46,696 nt of DNA from Muribaculaceae bacterium. Lineage in GTDB: Bacteria > Bacteroidota > Bacteroidia > Bacteroidales > Muribaculaceae. This document shows, one piece after another, positions 9,006 through 18,628 of the stretch. Each line of letters begins with the position of its first letter. The stretch's first letter is position 1. The position numbers and the translations under genes are program-made. The notes beneath the pieces were generated by a model, which did not search any database, was not told the origin of the DNA, and saw only the letters and a list, made by a program, of their open reading frames with translations. The stretch is taken from contig JAIDSL010000176.1 of NCBI GenBank assembly GCA_029061255.1, positions 1-46,696 on the forward strand, in the 5' to 3' direction.

Positions 9006-11834
9006 TTAGAAAGTAAGCTTAACTCCTACTGCTATCTGACGTGATGTGGGAGCCACTATTCCGGTAGCTTCCGGATCGCGGTCAGTCAGTTTGTCCTTGC
9101 CTCCGGTCGCAATGTTGCAGAGGTCTACGCCGCGCACAAATAGAGTTGCGTTACGGATAAACTTGGTCTTAGCAAGCAGCTTGCTGTCGAAGTTATAATA
9201 GAGTTCGATGTTGCGGAGTTTAAGATATGAACGGTCGCGCTGCCAGAATGTGCTTGACAAATAGTTGTTGTCGTTGGTCTCTGAACTTAGACGTGGATAA
9301 AGAGCATCAGCAACATTATTCTCCGGGCTCCAACGGTTGTCATATACTTCCTGAGAGAGTGAACTGTTATTGATCAGACCCCAGTAATATCCCTGAGAAG
9401 TGAGGTTGCAACCGTAGTTGCCGACACCCTGGAAATGAGCCACAAGACCGATTCCTTTGTATTCAGCACCGAGGTTGAAGGTGTAGAATATTTCCGGACA
9501 TACAGAGTTGTAACCTATTCTTGTGAAATCGTTTGCATCAATCACATTATCACCGTTGATATCCTTATATTTGATATCTCCAACTCTTACTTGTGAGAAA
9601 GTTTGAGTTGGTGACGCATCAATTTCTGCCTGAGAAGTGAAAAGTCCATCCGCAATCAAACCGTAGGTTGAGCCAAGTGGATCTCCTGTACGATCAAGAT
9701 TGTCAAATGCCACCGGTTCCTGAGCCATATCGATGATCTTACTCTTAGCAAATAAGAATGAACCTCCTGCCATTACGTTCCAGTCGCCGAAATTCTTGTT
9801 GAAGTTGATTTCAATATCGACACCGCGGTTGTCAACCTTACCCTGATTCTTAAATGGTGCAGTGAAACCGATAAGGCTTGAATACGCTCCTGCGCCATCC
9901 ACGAAGATATCATAGTGGCGGTTGTAGAAGTAATCAGCTGTAAGGTTTAAACATCCGAAGAGGCTAGCGTCAATACCTATGTCATACTTGGCAACTCTTT
10001 CATGTGAAGGATTGACCATAGGTAATTGGTTTACGGTGACAGTTCCGCTTCCATCATATTTCTCAGTCCAAGGGTAACCACCTCCGCTGATAGTGTATGA
10101 CTGGAGGTAATATGTCCAAACATTGTCGCCTGGCAGACGGTCAAGATTCTGTATACCCCATGATGCGCGAGCCTTCAGGAAATTGAATGCGAGATCATCG
10201 TTGTTAAGTATAACAGCACCAAGCGATACATTAGGTGAGAAACTCCATTTTGTACCGGGTGCAAGACGTGACGATCCCATCTCTGCCAAAGCAACTCCGA
10301 GAGAGTATCTGTTGGCAAATGTGTATTGACCCCACAATGAGATGTTATGACGGTAGATGTCTGTATTGATTCCCATCGGGCTCTCATAGTCGTAATGATA
10401 CTTGAGCTGAGCCATCAGATGATGCTTTTCTGCGAAAGTGTTGTCATACTGGAAACCAAGCCATGCGTTCAAACGGCGACCAAATGTCCTTAAACTTGCG
10501 CCACTGCCCATAGCAGTAGCCTGATCATCAATCTGCCAGTAGCTTGTAGTCGGCACTCCATTGTCCCATCCGGTTACGGAAGACATACCAAAATTATATT
10601 TCTTAGAGTGGTCTTCCGTGATGTTGTTTTGGATGTCATAACTTGCGCCAACATTGAACTTAAGCCCTTTTGCCACCATGCAGAGGTCTTGAACTACCTC
10701 AGCATTGAAGAACAGAGAACGGTCAAAAATCTTATAATAAGCCGCATCTGATGATTGAGCAACCGGATTGAGATCACCACTCCATGTAGTGTTGCCACCC
10801 CAGAGGCCATTCTCATTTCTTACAGGGAAAGCAAGTGCCGGCACTTGATATGGAAGAGCCCACAGACTTACTTCATTTCCCGGTGATTGCATCTCACCGA
10901 TAGATGTGAAGATATTTGTCTTGAACTGTGTGTATTTGAAGAGATCTACATCCAGGTTAATGCGGATATTTGTGCGCATAAACTTATCTTGTGTGGAGTA
11001 GCCTTCATTTTTGTTTGCATTCTTGATGAATCCGTCGCTATACATGAAATTCACCATTGAGAAATAACGGAACTTCTGTCCACCACCTGAAAACTCAACC
11101 GATGCACGATCACCATTTGCATGATTACGGAATGTCTCGCCTACCCAGTCTACATTTGGATAGAGGTAGGGATACTGTCCGCTTGCAAGAGCAGCTATGT
11201 CCTGCTGGCTATAACGGGGGTCTTTTCCTTCATTGAGGAGAGCCTCATTCATAGCATTCGCATAGGTAGTGCCATCCACGAATCGGGGTTTATTTGTAAG
11301 GTTGGAGAAGACGTGCTCATAGTTCACCTTGATATGCTGTGAGTTGTATTCTCCACGCTTTGTGATGACATTAATTACGCCATCGGCTCCTTTATATCCG
11401 TAAAGGGCAGTAGCAGCGGCATCCTTGAGAAGTTGTACCTCGAGAACCTCTTCAGGGTCAATAGCATCTATATCGCGCTCAATGCCGTCAACAAGGATCA
11501 GTGGAGTACTTCCTGAAAGGCTTTGAAGACCACGGATGTAGAAAGTCGGGTTCTGCTGATAGAGAGTTCCGTTGCCGGGGATGGTGATCAAACCTTTGCC
11601 ATGTCCGATCAGTGAATTTTCTATGTTTTTGGCACTGCGCTCGTTGACAGCGTCGTTCTTGATCACGCTCACCGAGGCCGTAGAGTTTTCACGTGTAATC
11701 CCCAGGTCAACACCAATGTTGTATTCCTGAGAGAGCCATGTCTCGGGAGCAACACTGTCGGCTGCTTCTTGGGCTACTGAAGGAAGTGTGAGCCCGGCGG
11801 CGAGCGTCATGAGTAAAATATATCTGGATTTCAT
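9006..11834 (-). CDS. SusC-like TonB-dependent transporter (first pair), no N-terminal carboxypeptidase-like domain
   Basis: Outer-membrane beta barrel that imports oligosaccharides using TonB energy, partnered with the SusD encoded next. After the signal peptide (residues 1-21, ending LPSVAQ), the protein enters the plug domain within about 40 residues. The plug shows NPTFYIRGLQS, LILVDGIERD and the SusC signature ALYGYKGADGVINVITKRG. The barrel fills the rest and ends in a C-terminal Phe (VKLTF), as outer-membrane barrels do. At 942 residues it is shorter than susC2 because the usual carboxypeptidase-regulatory-like domain is missing. It starts 46 bp after susD2, so all four sus genes are probably one transcript. 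Confidence 0.93.
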   Translation of the reverse strand: MKSRYILLMTLAAGLTLPSVAQEAADSVAPETWLSQEYNIGVDLGITRENSTASVSVIKNDAVNERSAKNIENSLIGHGKGLITIPGNGTLYQQNPTFYIRGLQSLSGSTPLILVDGIERDIDAIDPEEVLEVQLLKDAAATALYGYKGADGVINVITKRGEYNSQHIKVNYEHVFSNLTNKPRFVDGTTYANAMNEALLNEGKDPRYSQQDIAALASGQYPYLYPNVDWVGETFRNHANGDRASVEFSGGGQKFRYFSMVNFMYSDGFIKNANKNEGYSTQDKFMRTNIRINLDVDLFKYTQFKTNIFTSIGEMQSPGNEVSLWALPYQVPALAFPVRNENGLWGGNTTWSGDLNPVAQSSDAAYYKIFDRSLFFNAEVVQDLCMVAKGLKFNVGASYDIQNNITEDHSKKYNFGMSSVTGWDNGVPTTSYWQIDDQATAMGSGASLRTFGRRLNAWLGFQYDNTFAEKHHLMAQLKYHYDYESPMGINTDIYRHNISLWGQYTFANRYSLGVALAEMGSSRLAPGTKWSFSPNVSLGAVILNNDDLAFNFLKARASWGIQNLDRLPGDNVWTYYLQSYTISGGGYPWTEKYDGSGTVTVNQLPMVNPSHERVAKYDIGIDASLFGCLNLTADYFYNRHYDIFVDGAGAYSSLIGFTAPFKNQGKVDNRGVDIEINFNKNFGDWNVMAGGSFLFAKSKIIDMAQEPVAFDNLDRTGDPLGSTYGLIADGLFTSQAEIDASPTQTFSQVRVGDIKYKDINGDNVIDANDFTRIGYNSVCPEIFYTFNLGAEYKGIGLVAHFQGVGNYGCNLTSQGYYWGLINNSSLSQEVYDNRWSPENNVADALYPRLSSETNDNNYLSSTFWQRDRSYLKLRNIELYYNFDSKLLAKTKFIRNATLFVRGVDLCNIATGGKDKLTDRDPEATGIVAPTSRQIAVGVKLTF

Positions 11835-11880
11835 GATTTGTCTCTTTTTGAGATGTTAGTTTATGTCTTGGTATTACCGA

Positions 11881-14010
11881 TTACCAGCCGGGGTTCTGAA
11901 TAAGACCGTATCCCCTGTTCACTTCATCCTGAGGGAACGGCATCATCAGCCATTTCTTCAGTTCCAAAGAGTTCGGGTCCATATCCCAGAATACTCGATA
12001 ACCCTGTGTCAGAGGGAATATTTCATATTCGAAACGTGCAGGTTCTGCCTGTCCGCTGTTTTTGTCGTCACCAAACCAGGGCGCATTACGGCGTACCCAT
12101 TTGTTTTGAGCATTCTTAATCATACGGAATGATGCCAGGCCATGGAGTTTCTTGGTCATCCAGTCGGTGCGCATTCGGCGGATCATGTCGATATAGCGGG
12201 AGTTAGTCATTCCAAGCTCACATGCACGTTCACGAAGGATTTCCTCGATGAGATTTGCCTTGTTGTTCTTAAGGTCGAGAGCTGTATTGCAACTTACAAT
12301 ACCTTTGAGTCCGACGCGTGAACGTATCTTATCAACTTGAGTGATTGCATCATCAAGTCTGCTGCATTCTGCCAGGCATTCAGCATACATGAGTATCATG
12401 TCGGGAATAGTTAGTGCGTTCCAGTGCATATTCGGGTCGCGCCACCATTCGATACGGTTGAGCACATATTTATAAGCGCCGAAACCGGTAGGACAATAAG
12501 AAGTAAGAGATTCGGTAACAGTATAATCTGCCGGATCCTTAATGCATGTGCCAGCATCCTGTCCGCCAACCCACAGTTCCTTAATATTTCCTGTCGCCTT
12601 GCCATCCGTAGACTGTAATGCAAGGTTCTCAGGTGTACCTGTCACTGTAGCATTCTCATACAGACGAGGATCACGTGAGGCTGTCTTACTGAAGCCACCA
12701 CGGATTTCTTTGTATGTATAGAATAGTTTGTCATAAGTGCCGTTAAGGCAAGTATAAACGTCCCAATTTATGCCAGGGTCTTTTGCATCCTCGTATGAAT
12801 GAGAGTATTTCAAATCCTTTTCACGGTCGAAAGGCTTGCCGTCGCTCCATGGGAACATCTCGACATACTCCAGTGATGGTGAATGAACAAGGCGGCGAAC
12901 ACCGTTCTCTACCCAGTTCCATGATAGCCAGCTGTAGGCTCCCTGTGTTCCAAAGATGCCGGCAACCTTTGTCCAGTGGATGTTCTCAGGACTGTCGTCA
13001 AACATGTATCCGCGACGATAGGCAAGGCGATATCCGTCGTTATTCTTTGTTGTTGCCTCATAGAGATGGTAATAGTTGCCGTTCTGCTCATTCTCTCTCC
13101 AGAAGTCTTCGAAAGCCTGGAGTGCACGCTCCCATCGTTTCTGGTCGTAATTACCATACCATACGAGTTTTTTTTGCTCAGCTTCAGATGCACCACCCAT
13201 ATATGATTCATTGGAGTTGTACAAGGGTGAAGCGGCAAGCCATAGTACCTTGGCTTTGAGAGCCATTACGCCTGCTTTCGTCCATCGGCCGGTCTGGCGT
13301 GAGCTTGATTCGTCGTCATTGCCATTGTATGCCCAGTATAGATATGGAGCAGCTTCGTCACACCATTTTACGATGGCATCAACGGTCTGTTCGAAAGTAC
13401 AGCGTTCGCCTATGTGGCGTTCACCATATTCGTCGCTGACCATTTCAGCTGCATCAGATATGGTCTTCTCTATAATAGGCAGCCCACCGTAGTGAGGAAG
13501 AAGGGTAGCATATTCGTAGGCCTGGATTGCTTTTGCTTGAGCCACGATATAATCCTTCTGCTTGTCACTCATGTTAGGGTGAAGGTCTTCACGATATATG
13601 TTTTCCTTTATAACTGACACCTCGTGCACAACTTTCCATACATAGTCGTTAGTATAGGAGAGCAAAGGATCCTCCCTTGATGACATCGTGCCAGTATAGT
13701 AAGAGTTCCACACCTTTGAGCCTGCCCAGTGAAGCTGATAGAGGTCAGTTAGGGCATCAAGTTTGCCGTTGTAGACACCTGCAGCCTGATTCTTATCTTG
13801 ATTATAAGGCAGACCGTAATATTGCTTGTTGTATATGTTTGTCAGGAACTGGTTGATGTAGTCCGGATTCGAAAAGATTGAGTCCAGATTCATCGTTCCG
13901 CCGGGTGCCTTGTCAAGGAAGGCGTTGCCCACCTGCACCTCATCGGTGCAGCCGGTGGCTCCGATGGCTACCAGTGCAAGAGCGAATATGCTTTGAAATG
14001 CTTTTTTCAT
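11881..14010 (-). CDS. SusD/RagB-family glycan-binding lipoprotein (second pair)
   Basis: Surface lipoprotein partner of susC2. I chose the ATG at 14010, preceded by an AAGGAAAG ribosome-binding-like run, over an upstream TTG at 14037. It gives a signal peptide MKKAFQSIFALALVAIGATGC with the lipidated cysteine at 21 and a product of 709 residues. SusD features include the TPR-like helix AKAIQAYEYATLLPHYGGLPI, DKIRSRVGL, ERACELGMTNSRYIDMIRRM and the ending GLIQNPGW. It is longer than susD1, with Trp/Tyr-rich insertions that could widen the binding platform. The 27-bp gap to susC2 supports co-transcription. Confidence 0.93.
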   Translation of the reverse strand: MKKAFQSIFALALVAIGATGCTDEVQVGNAFLDKAPGGTMNLDSIFSNPDYINQFLTNIYNKQYYGLPYNQDKNQAAGVYNGKLDALTDLYQLHWAGSKVWNSYYTGTMSSREDPLLSYTNDYVWKVVHEVSVIKENIYREDLHPNMSDKQKDYIVAQAKAIQAYEYATLLPHYGGLPIIEKTISDAAEMVSDEYGERHIGERCTFEQTVDAIVKWCDEAAPYLYWAYNGNDDESSSRQTGRWTKAGVMALKAKVLWLAASPLYNSNESYMGGASEAEQKKLVWYGNYDQKRWERALQAFEDFWRENEQNGNYYHLYEATTKNNDGYRLAYRRGYMFDDSPENIHWTKVAGIFGTQGAYSWLSWNWVENGVRRLVHSPSLEYVEMFPWSDGKPFDREKDLKYSHSYEDAKDPGINWDVYTCLNGTYDKLFYTYKEIRGGFSKTASRDPRLYENATVTGTPENLALQSTDGKATGNIKELWVGGQDAGTCIKDPADYTVTESLTSYCPTGFGAYKYVLNRIEWWRDPNMHWNALTIPDMILMYAECLAECSRLDDAITQVDKIRSRVGLKGIVSCNTALDLKNNKANLIEEILRERACELGMTNSRYIDMIRRMRTDWMTKKLHGLASFRMIKNAQNKWVRRNAPWFGDDKNSGQAEPARFEYEIFPLTQGYRVFWDMDPNSLELKKWLMMPFPQDEVNRGYGLIQNPGW

Positions 14011-14037
14011 GATTTCTTTCCTTTTTCTTTGTTGCAA

Positions 14038-17000
14038 TTAGAAACCAACTTTAAGACCGACTGTATATGTACGGGTAAGAGGATAGTCGGGTGAGCTACT
14101 TGCTCTGTTTTCCGGGTCACCCCATTTGTACTTCGATACTGTGAAGAGGTTATAAGCGCTGAATGAAAGCTGAAGATTCTTAATTCCGATCTTCTTCTGC
14201 CAGGGCATGTCGAAATTATAAGCGAGCTGCATTGATTTGCAACGGAAATAGCTTGCATCTTTTTCCCAAAGGGTACTTCCAACGTATGTATGGCCCTTAT
14301 AGGCAATTGTAGGTCGAGGATATTCCGCATTTGGATTATCCACCCTCCAACTATCTAAGAGGTGTGTCTTAAGCAGACCACCCTGGTCATTCTTAGCTGA
14401 GTTATAGAAAGGCTGACGGAATGAGCCGTCGATGCTTCGGGTCACGTCCCAAGCACCGGTGAACTGCAAAGAAAGCTGCAGTCCTTTCCAGCTTGCACCG
14501 AGATTGAGACCCGCTATATAGCGAGGGTCATCAGTCTTTCCAAAGTCACGGCTGGCATCATTGCTGTCGATTTTTCCGTCGCCATTGAGATCCACGTAGA
14601 TTGGATCGCCGGGATTTAGCTTGCTGTTATCCTTCAGCTGAGCAGGAAGAGGAGCTCCGTATTCAGCCTCATATCTTTCAGCAGCTGTGTCATCGTAGTA
14701 GCCCCAGAACAAATACTGTGAGCGGGCGCCGATGCGATGGCCAACTGTCTTCTGATAGTCGTAGGTCTGTGGAGCCTGCCCGTCTCGGCGTATGATGTTG
14801 TCGTTGAAAGAAAGGTTGAAACGAGCCCAGTAACTAAAATCACTGCCGATCATGTCGTTCCAGCCCACGCTAAGTTCCCATCCCCAGCTGTCGACGATAC
14901 CGAAGTTGGTCATCGCAGGATTATAGCCAAGTACCGAGGAAGCCGCATAATTCTGAAGAAGGATGTTGTCGCGGTGTTCCTTATAATAGTCGAAACTTGT
15001 CTTAAGCCTATCATTGAAGAACTGGATGTCGACTGCATAGTTCTGTTTTACAGAAGTTTCCCATGTTATGTTAGGATTGTTTTTCGCCATTTCCCATGCT
15101 CCAGGCTGGGTTGCGTAGACACCATTACCGGTACCGAAGTTGTAACCGTAGGGATTTTCTCCCGAAGGACGTTCGAGGAGCGCACCGCCGTTGACACCGT
15201 AGGGGTCTGCGAGATACATGAATCGGCTACCGCCAATCTTGTCGTTACCAACTTTACCGAGTGTAGCACGGATCTTGAAGAATGACAGATAGGGATGAAG
15301 GCCTTCCATGAATTTTTCATTAGACAGTACCCAACCAATTGATCCTGCCGGGAAAGCACCGAAACGTTTGCCGGGTGCAAAGTTCTCCGAGCCGTTGTAG
15401 CCGAAGTTGACCTCTGCAAGATATCGGTTGTCGTAAGCGTAAGTGACACGCCCTACGAAGCCGATGTATCCACGGCCTATGTCAGAATATGTCTTTGGAT
15501 AATATTCCTTACTCTGGTTGTAGAGCGCGAGAGCTGTGATGTCATGGTCGCCAAAACTACGGTTCCAGTTGAGGCCTGCCTCAGCATACCAATTACGCCA
15601 ATATCCTTTACCTGATACTCTATATGAAGGAGACTCCTCGAAAGTATTTGTCAAGAATTCCATAGTGCCGTCAGGCATCATGCGGGGAGTGACCGTAGCA
15701 GCAGACGCGGTAAGTTCCTTAGTCTGATCAAAACCACTGTTGTATGCTCCTTTTACTCTAAGAGAAAGATTCTTGGTGATAACATCAAGTTTCTGATCGA
15801 TGATCAGGTCAGTGTTGATGGTATTGGCTGTCTTTTGATAAGCACCAGTCTGATATGTAACGTATGTCATCGGTTGAGAACCAGTGAACGGAAGGATCAC
15901 AGAGCGAGGATTGCCTTCGGCATCGTATTCGATATTGTAGTCCGGATCTGTGTTCAAGCTAATAAAGCGACCGAGTTCATCGAAGCCGGGGCTGGAGAAT
16001 GGGGTAGCCTCATATACAGCCTTAACCATACCGGCTGCACCCTGTCCGGTACGAGGTTTAGATGAAGAGTCAATCTTACCACCTACATTAAGGGTGATGG
16101 TGGTGGTAGGAGTTACGTTGATATCAAGGTTTGAACGATAGTTGAAACGGTTATAACGGTAGTCGAACGCATAGTCATCGCGACCAAACTGGTCGAAGAT
16201 ACCGTCCTGGCTGAAGAAACCGGCAGACACGAAATAGCGCACCTTCTTGTTACCTCCCGAGATGTTTACGTTGTGCTGTTGCTGGAATGTTGTCTTCTTG
16301 AAGATGTAGTCAGTCCAGCGCATGTTTGGGAAACGGATGGAATTCTGGTATCTCTTGACTGGGTCACTCTCATCGTTGATGAAGCGGGCGATGATTTCCT
16401 CTGAGAATGGCGCAGCCGCACCGTCGCTGGTCATTGCATAGTTGTAGAAATTAGCATATTCCACAGAGTTAGCCATCTCGATAAGCTTTGTGGGTTGCTG
16501 TGCAGAGAAGTTGAGCGATACGTCAATTCTTGCCTTGCCTTCCTGTCCGCGCTTGGTAGTCACAAGGATAACACCGTTGGCACCACGTACACCGAACACT
16601 GCAGTTGCTGATGCATCCTTAAGCACTGATATAGACTCGATTTCATTCGGGTCGATATCCCACATGTCGCGTTCGACACCGTCGACTTGAATAAGAGGCT
16701 TAGCGTTGTCTTTGTCAAAAGTAGCTTTACCGCGGACAAAAATATCAGCGGCATCAGACCCCGGCTCGCCTGAGTACTGAACTGTTGACACACCGGAGAG
16801 CTGACCGGCAAGGACGTTGGTAACTGAGCTGACTGGCGTACGCGTAAGATCTTCATTCTTAATAGAAGAAACTGCACCAGTCATTGTCACTTTTTTCTGA
16901 ACGCCAAATGCCACGACCTCTACAGCGTCGAGCATTGCAGAGGATTCTTTCAGGATTACCTGCATTCCCTCTTTTGCGGGAACTTCCTGAGTCTCATATC

Positions 17001-17271
17001 CGACGTATGAGACCACGAGTTTTGCTCCCGGCTTACATTTGATAGAGAAATTACCGTCAAGATCAGTGGAAGTTCCGATCGTAGATTTGGCCACCATGAC
17101 CGTAGCTCCAATGAGGGGCTCGCCTTGGTCGTCAAATACGCTACCGGTCACCACTGTCTCCTGCGCGTAAAGCGCCAACGTCGCAAAAAGGCACATCAGG
17201 GCCGTCAAAAGCCTGGAGCCTCTTTGCATTCGTTTCAATACTGACAAAACGTGATTGTTTTCGTATTTCAT
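14038..17271 (-). CDS. SusC-like TonB-dependent transporter (second pair)
   Basis: Outer-membrane oligosaccharide importer of 1077 residues and first gene of the four-gene sus operon. The signal region ends ALYAQ near 36. A carboxypeptidase-regulatory-like beta-sandwich follows (about 40-112, GSVFDDQGEPLIGATVMV), then the plug (about 120-245) with IQVDGVERD and the SusC motif AVFGVRGANGVILVTTKRG. The barrel follows and ends VGLKVGF. A possible second start at Met15 would leave a better-shaped signal peptide. A perfect promoter core lies about 170 bp upstream. Substrate specificity cannot be read; the PUL context points to pectin fragments. Confidence 0.94.
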   Translation of the reverse strand: MKYENNHVLSVLKRMQRGSRLLTALMCLFATLALYAQETVVTGSVFDDQGEPLIGATVMVAKSTIGTSTDLDGNFSIKCKPGAKLVVSYVGYETQEVPAKEGMQVILKESSAMLDAVEVVAFGVQKKVTMTGAVSSIKNEDLTRTPVSSVTNVLAGQLSGVSTVQYSGEPGSDAADIFVRGKATFDKDNAKPLIQVDGVERDMWDIDPNEIESISVLKDASATAVFGVRGANGVILVTTKRGQEGKARIDVSLNFSAQQPTKLIEMANSVEYANFYNYAMTSDGAAAPFSEEIIARFINDESDPVKRYQNSIRFPNMRWTDYIFKKTTFQQQHNVNISGGNKKVRYFVSAGFFSQDGIFDQFGRDDYAFDYRYNRFNYRSNLDINVTPTTTITLNVGGKIDSSSKPRTGQGAAGMVKAVYEATPFSSPGFDELGRFISLNTDPDYNIEYDAEGNPRSVILPFTGSQPMTYVTYQTGAYQKTANTINTDLIIDQKLDVITKNLSLRVKGAYNSGFDQTKELTASAATVTPRMMPDGTMEFLTNTFEESPSYRVSGKGYWRNWYAEAGLNWNRSFGDHDITALALYNQSKEYYPKTYSDIGRGYIGFVGRVTYAYDNRYLAEVNFGYNGSENFAPGKRFGAFPAGSIGWVLSNEKFMEGLHPYLSFFKIRATLGKVGNDKIGGSRFMYLADPYGVNGGALLERPSGENPYGYNFGTGNGVYATQPGAWEMAKNNPNITWETSVKQNYAVDIQFFNDRLKTSFDYYKEHRDNILLQNYAASSVLGYNPAMTNFGIVDSWGWELSVGWNDMIGSDFSYWARFNLSFNDNIIRRDGQAPQTYDYQKTVGHRIGARSQYLFWGYYDDTAAERYEAEYGAPLPAQLKDNSKLNPGDPIYVDLNGDGKIDSNDASRDFGKTDDPRYIAGLNLGASWKGLQLSLQFTGAWDVTRSIDGSFRQPFYNSAKNDQGGLLKTHLLDSWRVDNPNAEYPRPTIAYKGHTYVGSTLWEKDASYFRCKSMQLAYNFDMPWQKKIGIKNLQLSFSAYNLFTVSKYKWGDPENRASSSPDYPLTRTYTVGLKVGF

Positions 17272-17440
17272 GATTAGTTGAATGTGGTTAGTTATTATTG
17301 TTGTTATTTGATTTATCGGTTGTTAGCTGTATGTCTGATAGTTGTTAAGTTGTTTTATAGGTTAATAAAATGTGTTTACGAATCCTATCAAAATCGTTAA
17401 AATCCGTAACCAGTTAAGGTTGTTATAGGTCAATCATCCG

Positions 17441-17448
17441 CAAAGATA
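17441..17448 (-). promoter_or_regulatory. Promoter core for the susC2-susD2-susC1-susD1 operon
   Basis: On the minus strand this reads TATCTTTG, a perfect TAnnTTTG core. Transcription would start near 17434, giving a leader of about 160 bases. The leader is rich in GTTGTTA-like near-repeats. A clear -33 TTTG box is not visible; a T-rich stretch sits at the right distance. Confidence 0.6.
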
Positions 17449-17578
17449 CAAATAAATTTTAATAAATTTGAAAAATTGTCCGATATTTTTTTCGGTTTTA
17501 ACATTATTTTAGGGGAGAGTGGAGGGCGGAGAGTGGAGTGTGGAGATGTTGTAGACTTCGCCGTAGATGTCGTAGACC

Positions 17579-17881
17579 TTATTGAACTTCCCAATATCCA
17601 CCTTTATTAGGTCCCATTCATCTTATCTTACCTGCAAAGCGTAACTTATCAAGATACACCTGAACAGTTGATGTTGCCATTCCAGATAAATGTGCCAAAT
17701 TACTAATAGTGATATTTGGATTATCTGAAATATATTTCAAAACTAGTTCTTCTTTCTTACTGATTTTCTTACCGATTTTGTCAGTTGTTTCTGTTTTCTT
17801 ACCGATTTCAGTATCTAATGCACCGTTAGTTTTTCTCCATAAAACAACTCTGAATTGGTCTCCTGAAGCTTCATTTATCAG
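17579..17881 (-). pseudogene. C-terminal remnant of an AlbA_2/AAA_4-type DNA-binding regulator
   Basis: The minus strand encodes about 100 residues matching the end of the RecG-related putative ATP-binding/DNA-binding regulators common in Bacteroidales. It reads GDQFRVVLWRK, then a Lys-rich linker with IGKK repeated, then a winged helix (ITISNLAHLSGMATSTVQVYL), then MGPNKGGYWEVQ and TAA. The AlbA and ATPase-like N-terminal parts are absent. An in-frame TGA at 17618-17620 stands where an Arg codon (CGA) is expected just before MGPNKGG. The 5' edge runs straight into the hairpin element at 17868, which probably marks the breakpoint. Not functional as it stands. Confidence 0.7.
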
Positions 17882-17975
17882 TCACGATGCCCGCATAGTG
17901 ACTGATGAATGAAGCGAAATCTGTTCGCAAAGCTGAAGAAATCTTAATAAAAAAATAAGTCGAAACAACTTCAAT
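17868..17975. repeat. Structured repeat element, copy 1
   Basis: The 99 bases at 17877-17975 align without gaps to 25881-25979. They share ATCAGTCA, GATGCCCGCAT and a 3' block ending CAACTTCAAT. Bases 17868-17915 form a long hairpin: an 18-bp arm with one mismatch, around a loop containing ATGC-CC-GCAT. In the other copy a 48-base hairpin sits at the same offset with a different outer-stem sequence. The left inverted end found with copy 2 is not present here. Confidence 0.8.
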
Positions 17976-17999
17976 ACGAAAAAAGCAAATATGGATAAA

Positions 18000-18033
18000 G
18001 GAGAAGTGGAGTATTATATTTTTCCACCCCTCC
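18000..18033 (-). terminator. Weak terminator after the flavin-reductase-like gene
   Basis: GGAG-AA-GTGGA pairs with TCCAC-CC-CTCC about 40 bases beyond the stop at 18076 on the minus strand, followed by only a short T-run. It may end the redox-gene transcript. Nothing else recognisable lies between 17976 and 18075. Confidence 0.4.
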
Positions 18034-18075
18034 TGCAAATTATACAAGACCTTTCAAGTCTAATTGATTATGTGA

Positions 18076-18621
18076 TTATAGGTTATTCCTTTGCCAGCAT
18101 CCTATTATTTCACCGTAATAAACAGTGTGAGGCTTCACCCCATCGAACACTCGATTGCTGTAAGTTTCAATCAGAGTGTCGGAGAATTTGTTGCGGTCAA
18201 GGTCATGGGAATATATCTTCCTGCATTCCAGAATCAGGCGTGACTGAGGAAATACCGGTGTTCCATTCTTAGTAAATTCTACCTCAAGACCTGTTGCGGC
18301 AATCTTATCGCCATCTCGTCCCGAATGCGAACCGATATATGCCTCAATCTTCTTAAACTCATGAGGGAAGATGTTGATTGAGAATGTATCGTGACTTTCA
18401 AGATACTTGTGGGTATATCGATTGGGGCTGACGAAGATGATTGCGATTGGCTTCTGCTGTCCCCATGAGGCACCAAGCGCACCCCACGAAACAGTCATTT
18501 CATTGAAATCATCAGGACTTCCGGCTGCTATTACAGCCCAGTCCTTGTGGAACATCTCAATCGGGTTGTCCTTTATTTCCGAAGGCTTGATTGCTTCAAG
18601 CGAATGTCTTGTCAAATCCAT
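18076..18621 (-). CDS. Flavin reductase-like, FMN-binding split-barrel protein
   Basis: A 181-residue cytoplasmic protein of the flavin reductase-like (FMN-binding split barrel) family. Motifs seen are FHKDWAVIAAG, NEMTVSWGALGASWGQQKP, IIFVSPNRYTHKYL and FSINIFP, typical of the FMN-binding region in the Bacteroidales branch. It has no signal peptide. It begins 7 bp after the broken isochorismatase-like gene and 3' of an MdaB-like oxidoreductase, so the three probably formed one redox operon. The physiological substrate is unknown. Confidence 0.85.
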   Translation of the reverse strand: MDLTRHSLEAIKPSEIKDNPIEMFHKDWAVIAAGSPDDFNEMTVSWGALGASWGQQKPIAIIFVSPNRYTHKYLESHDTFSINIFPHEFKKIEAYIGSHSGRDGDKIAATGLEVEFTKNGTPVFPQSRLILECRKIYSHDLDRNKFSDTLIETYSNRVFDGVKPHTVYYGEIIGCWQRNNL

Positions 18622-18628
18622 AATGCTG

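Noticed and set aside
13981..14037. Upstream TTG start for susD2
   Set aside because: It would place nine charged residues before a signal peptide that is already complete from the ATG at 14010, which also has a ribosome-binding-like run.
17510..17578. Purine-rich GGAGAGTGGAG stretch and GTAGAC repeats as a regulatory array
   Set aside because: The units are irregular and short, with no period or symmetry that I could support. Part may be further decayed coding sequence.
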